Positions 38,787 through 39,231 of a DNA stretch of 39,231 nt are shown piece by piece. Position numbers and translations under genes: made by a program. This DNA comes from a virus. How positions within the stretch are numbered: position 1 is the stretch's first letter; the number at the start of each line of letters is the position of its first letter. The notes under the pieces are model-generated. The model was not told the origin of the DNA. It saw only the letters and a list, made by a program, of their open reading frames with translations, and made no database searches. The stretch covers positions 1 to 39,231 of the IMG/VR virus record IMGVR_UViG_3300011271_000008. The stretch is one strand, 5' to 3'.

Positions 38787-38962
38787 ATGCCTTTAATATG
38801 CCCCTTCTCAATTTGTCGCGTCTGATTCAGGGACGACGCTTTCGATGGTGTATCTCCATCCACTACAGATAAATGCGCATTCTGGCTTATGCTGTCCAGG
38901 CTACATCCATTTGTTCAAGTCCACGGTCACGACTGCTGTTACGCTTTGTGCTGCGTGATTTT
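38787..38962. other. Untranslated leader of the capsid segment
   Basis: 176 bp between the predicted promoter and the Cys-motif gene. No reading frame over 15 codons on the minus strand. Small stems GATGG/CCATC and GTCG/CGAC only. Probably 5' untranslated RNA. Confidence 0.4.
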
Positions 38963-38992
38963 ATTATAGTAAATTATTTACTTAATTGTAAA
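38963..38992 (-). promoter_or_regulatory. Promoter of the capsid segment
   Basis: On the minus strand TTTACA (38992-38987), 18 bases, TATAAT (38968-38963). The -35 box is one end of the TGTAAAGC palindrome, and a second palindrome AGTAAATTATTTACT (38968-38982) fills the spacer, so a protein on either would hinder or guide polymerase. Confidence 0.6.
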
Positions 38993-39003
38993 GCAGCTTT
39001 ACA
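38987..39003. promoter_or_regulatory. Palindromic operator-like site before the capsid segment
   Basis: TGTAAAGCAGCTTTACA: 8-bp arms around one A, starting right after the stop of the 49-aa gene. Third member of the set with 4861-4878 and 24940-24958. Confidence 0.7.
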
Positions 39004-39153
39004 CTACTTGCCGGTATGTTTGGCCGTTTTGTGTTTCATTGCCGTTTTGTGTTTCATAGCTGTTTTGTGTTTCATTGATTTTTGATGATCTTCTCCATGC
39101 TCATGTTCCTTATGAGCTTCCACTTCTTTCTTCGCTTTTGGTGAGTGCTTCAT
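39004..39153 (-). CDS. His/Lys-rich repeat miniprotein (49 aa)
   Basis: MKHSPKAKKEVEAHKEHEHG, then three consecutive MKHKTA units (the last lacks its M) and KHTGK. About half the residues are Lys or His. AAAAGGAG precedes the ATG, ten bases after the scaffold stop across the circular junction (so the start is also at base 45). Likely nucleic-acid or metal binding; a packaged condensing protein or assembly factor is possible. Confidence 0.65.
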   Translation of the reverse strand: MKHSPKAKKEVEAHKEHEHGEDHQKSMKHKTAMKHKTAMKHKTAKHTGK

Positions 39154-39231
39154 TGTTCTCCTTTTAACCTAATCTTAGGTTGGTTTGTAGTTTTTTCATT
39201 TGCTCGTAAGCTTGCTTTTTGCCAGCATCAC
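39109..39231. repeat. Right copy of 123-bp terminal direct repeat
   Basis: Identical to bases 1-123. It completes the 49-aa gene and repeats the last codons of the scaffold gene, showing that the minus-strand virion operon continues across the joined ends. Confidence 0.95.

Overview
The window is one complete, circularly assembled tailed-phage genome of about 39.1 kb. The first 123 bases recur exactly as the last 123, so the map closes on itself and the real unit is about 39,108 bp. TerL, a P22/N4-type portal, a scaffold and an N4-gp56-type major capsid protein lie in the usual order on the minus strand once the ends are joined. Several probable DNA-ejection proteins and no tape measure or sheath suggest a podovirus-like particle. 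Coding is dense, with many ATGA and TAATG stop/start overlaps and clear AGGAGG-type ribosome sites. There is no integrase, tRNA gene, DNA polymerase or CRISPR array.

Layout: (1) 6.5 kb down to 1 and on through the junction to 18.5 kb (minus strand) is the virion block. In transcription order it runs terminase, portal, small genes, scaffold, a His/Lys-rich miniprotein, a Cys-motif protein, capsid, head-tail and tail genes with an HNH endonuclease inserted, ejection proteins, a repeat fibre and two beta-helix fibres. (2) 6.5-8.1 kb (plus) is a chain of small genes including DUF551-like, DUF7695-like and ribbon-helix-helix proteins. (3) 13.7 kb down to 8.0 kb (minus) is the replication block: a lambda-O-like initiator with iterons inside its gene, an AlpA-like HTH protein, a PD-(D/E)XK nuclease, an SSB-like protein, an RNA ligase and a candidate small terminase. 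(4) 14.1-14.5 kb is a repressor-like HTH gene facing an early promoter. (5) 14.5-16.3 kb (plus) holds an ERF annealing protein and a YqaJ-type exonuclease, ended by a strong terminator. (6) 16.4-18.5 kb is a cargo island: a secreted beta-barrel-like protein (minus) and three small hydrophobic-hairpin membrane proteins (plus).

How it works together: the early plus operon and the replication block provide recombination and origin firing. The virion block appears to be controlled at intergenic sites that share the palindrome TGTAAAGC(N)GCTTTACA, found before the portal, before the repeat fibre and before the capsid segment. The small HTH gene beside the fibre site is the obvious candidate binder.

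Host: not provable from sequence. The paired-hydrophobic-lobe membrane proteins resemble the architecture of chlamydial inclusion-membrane (Inc) proteins. Together with the outer-membrane-like protein and the lack of a recognisable endolysin, they make an obligate intracellular host such as an environmental chlamydia a hypothesis worth testing. It is inference only.
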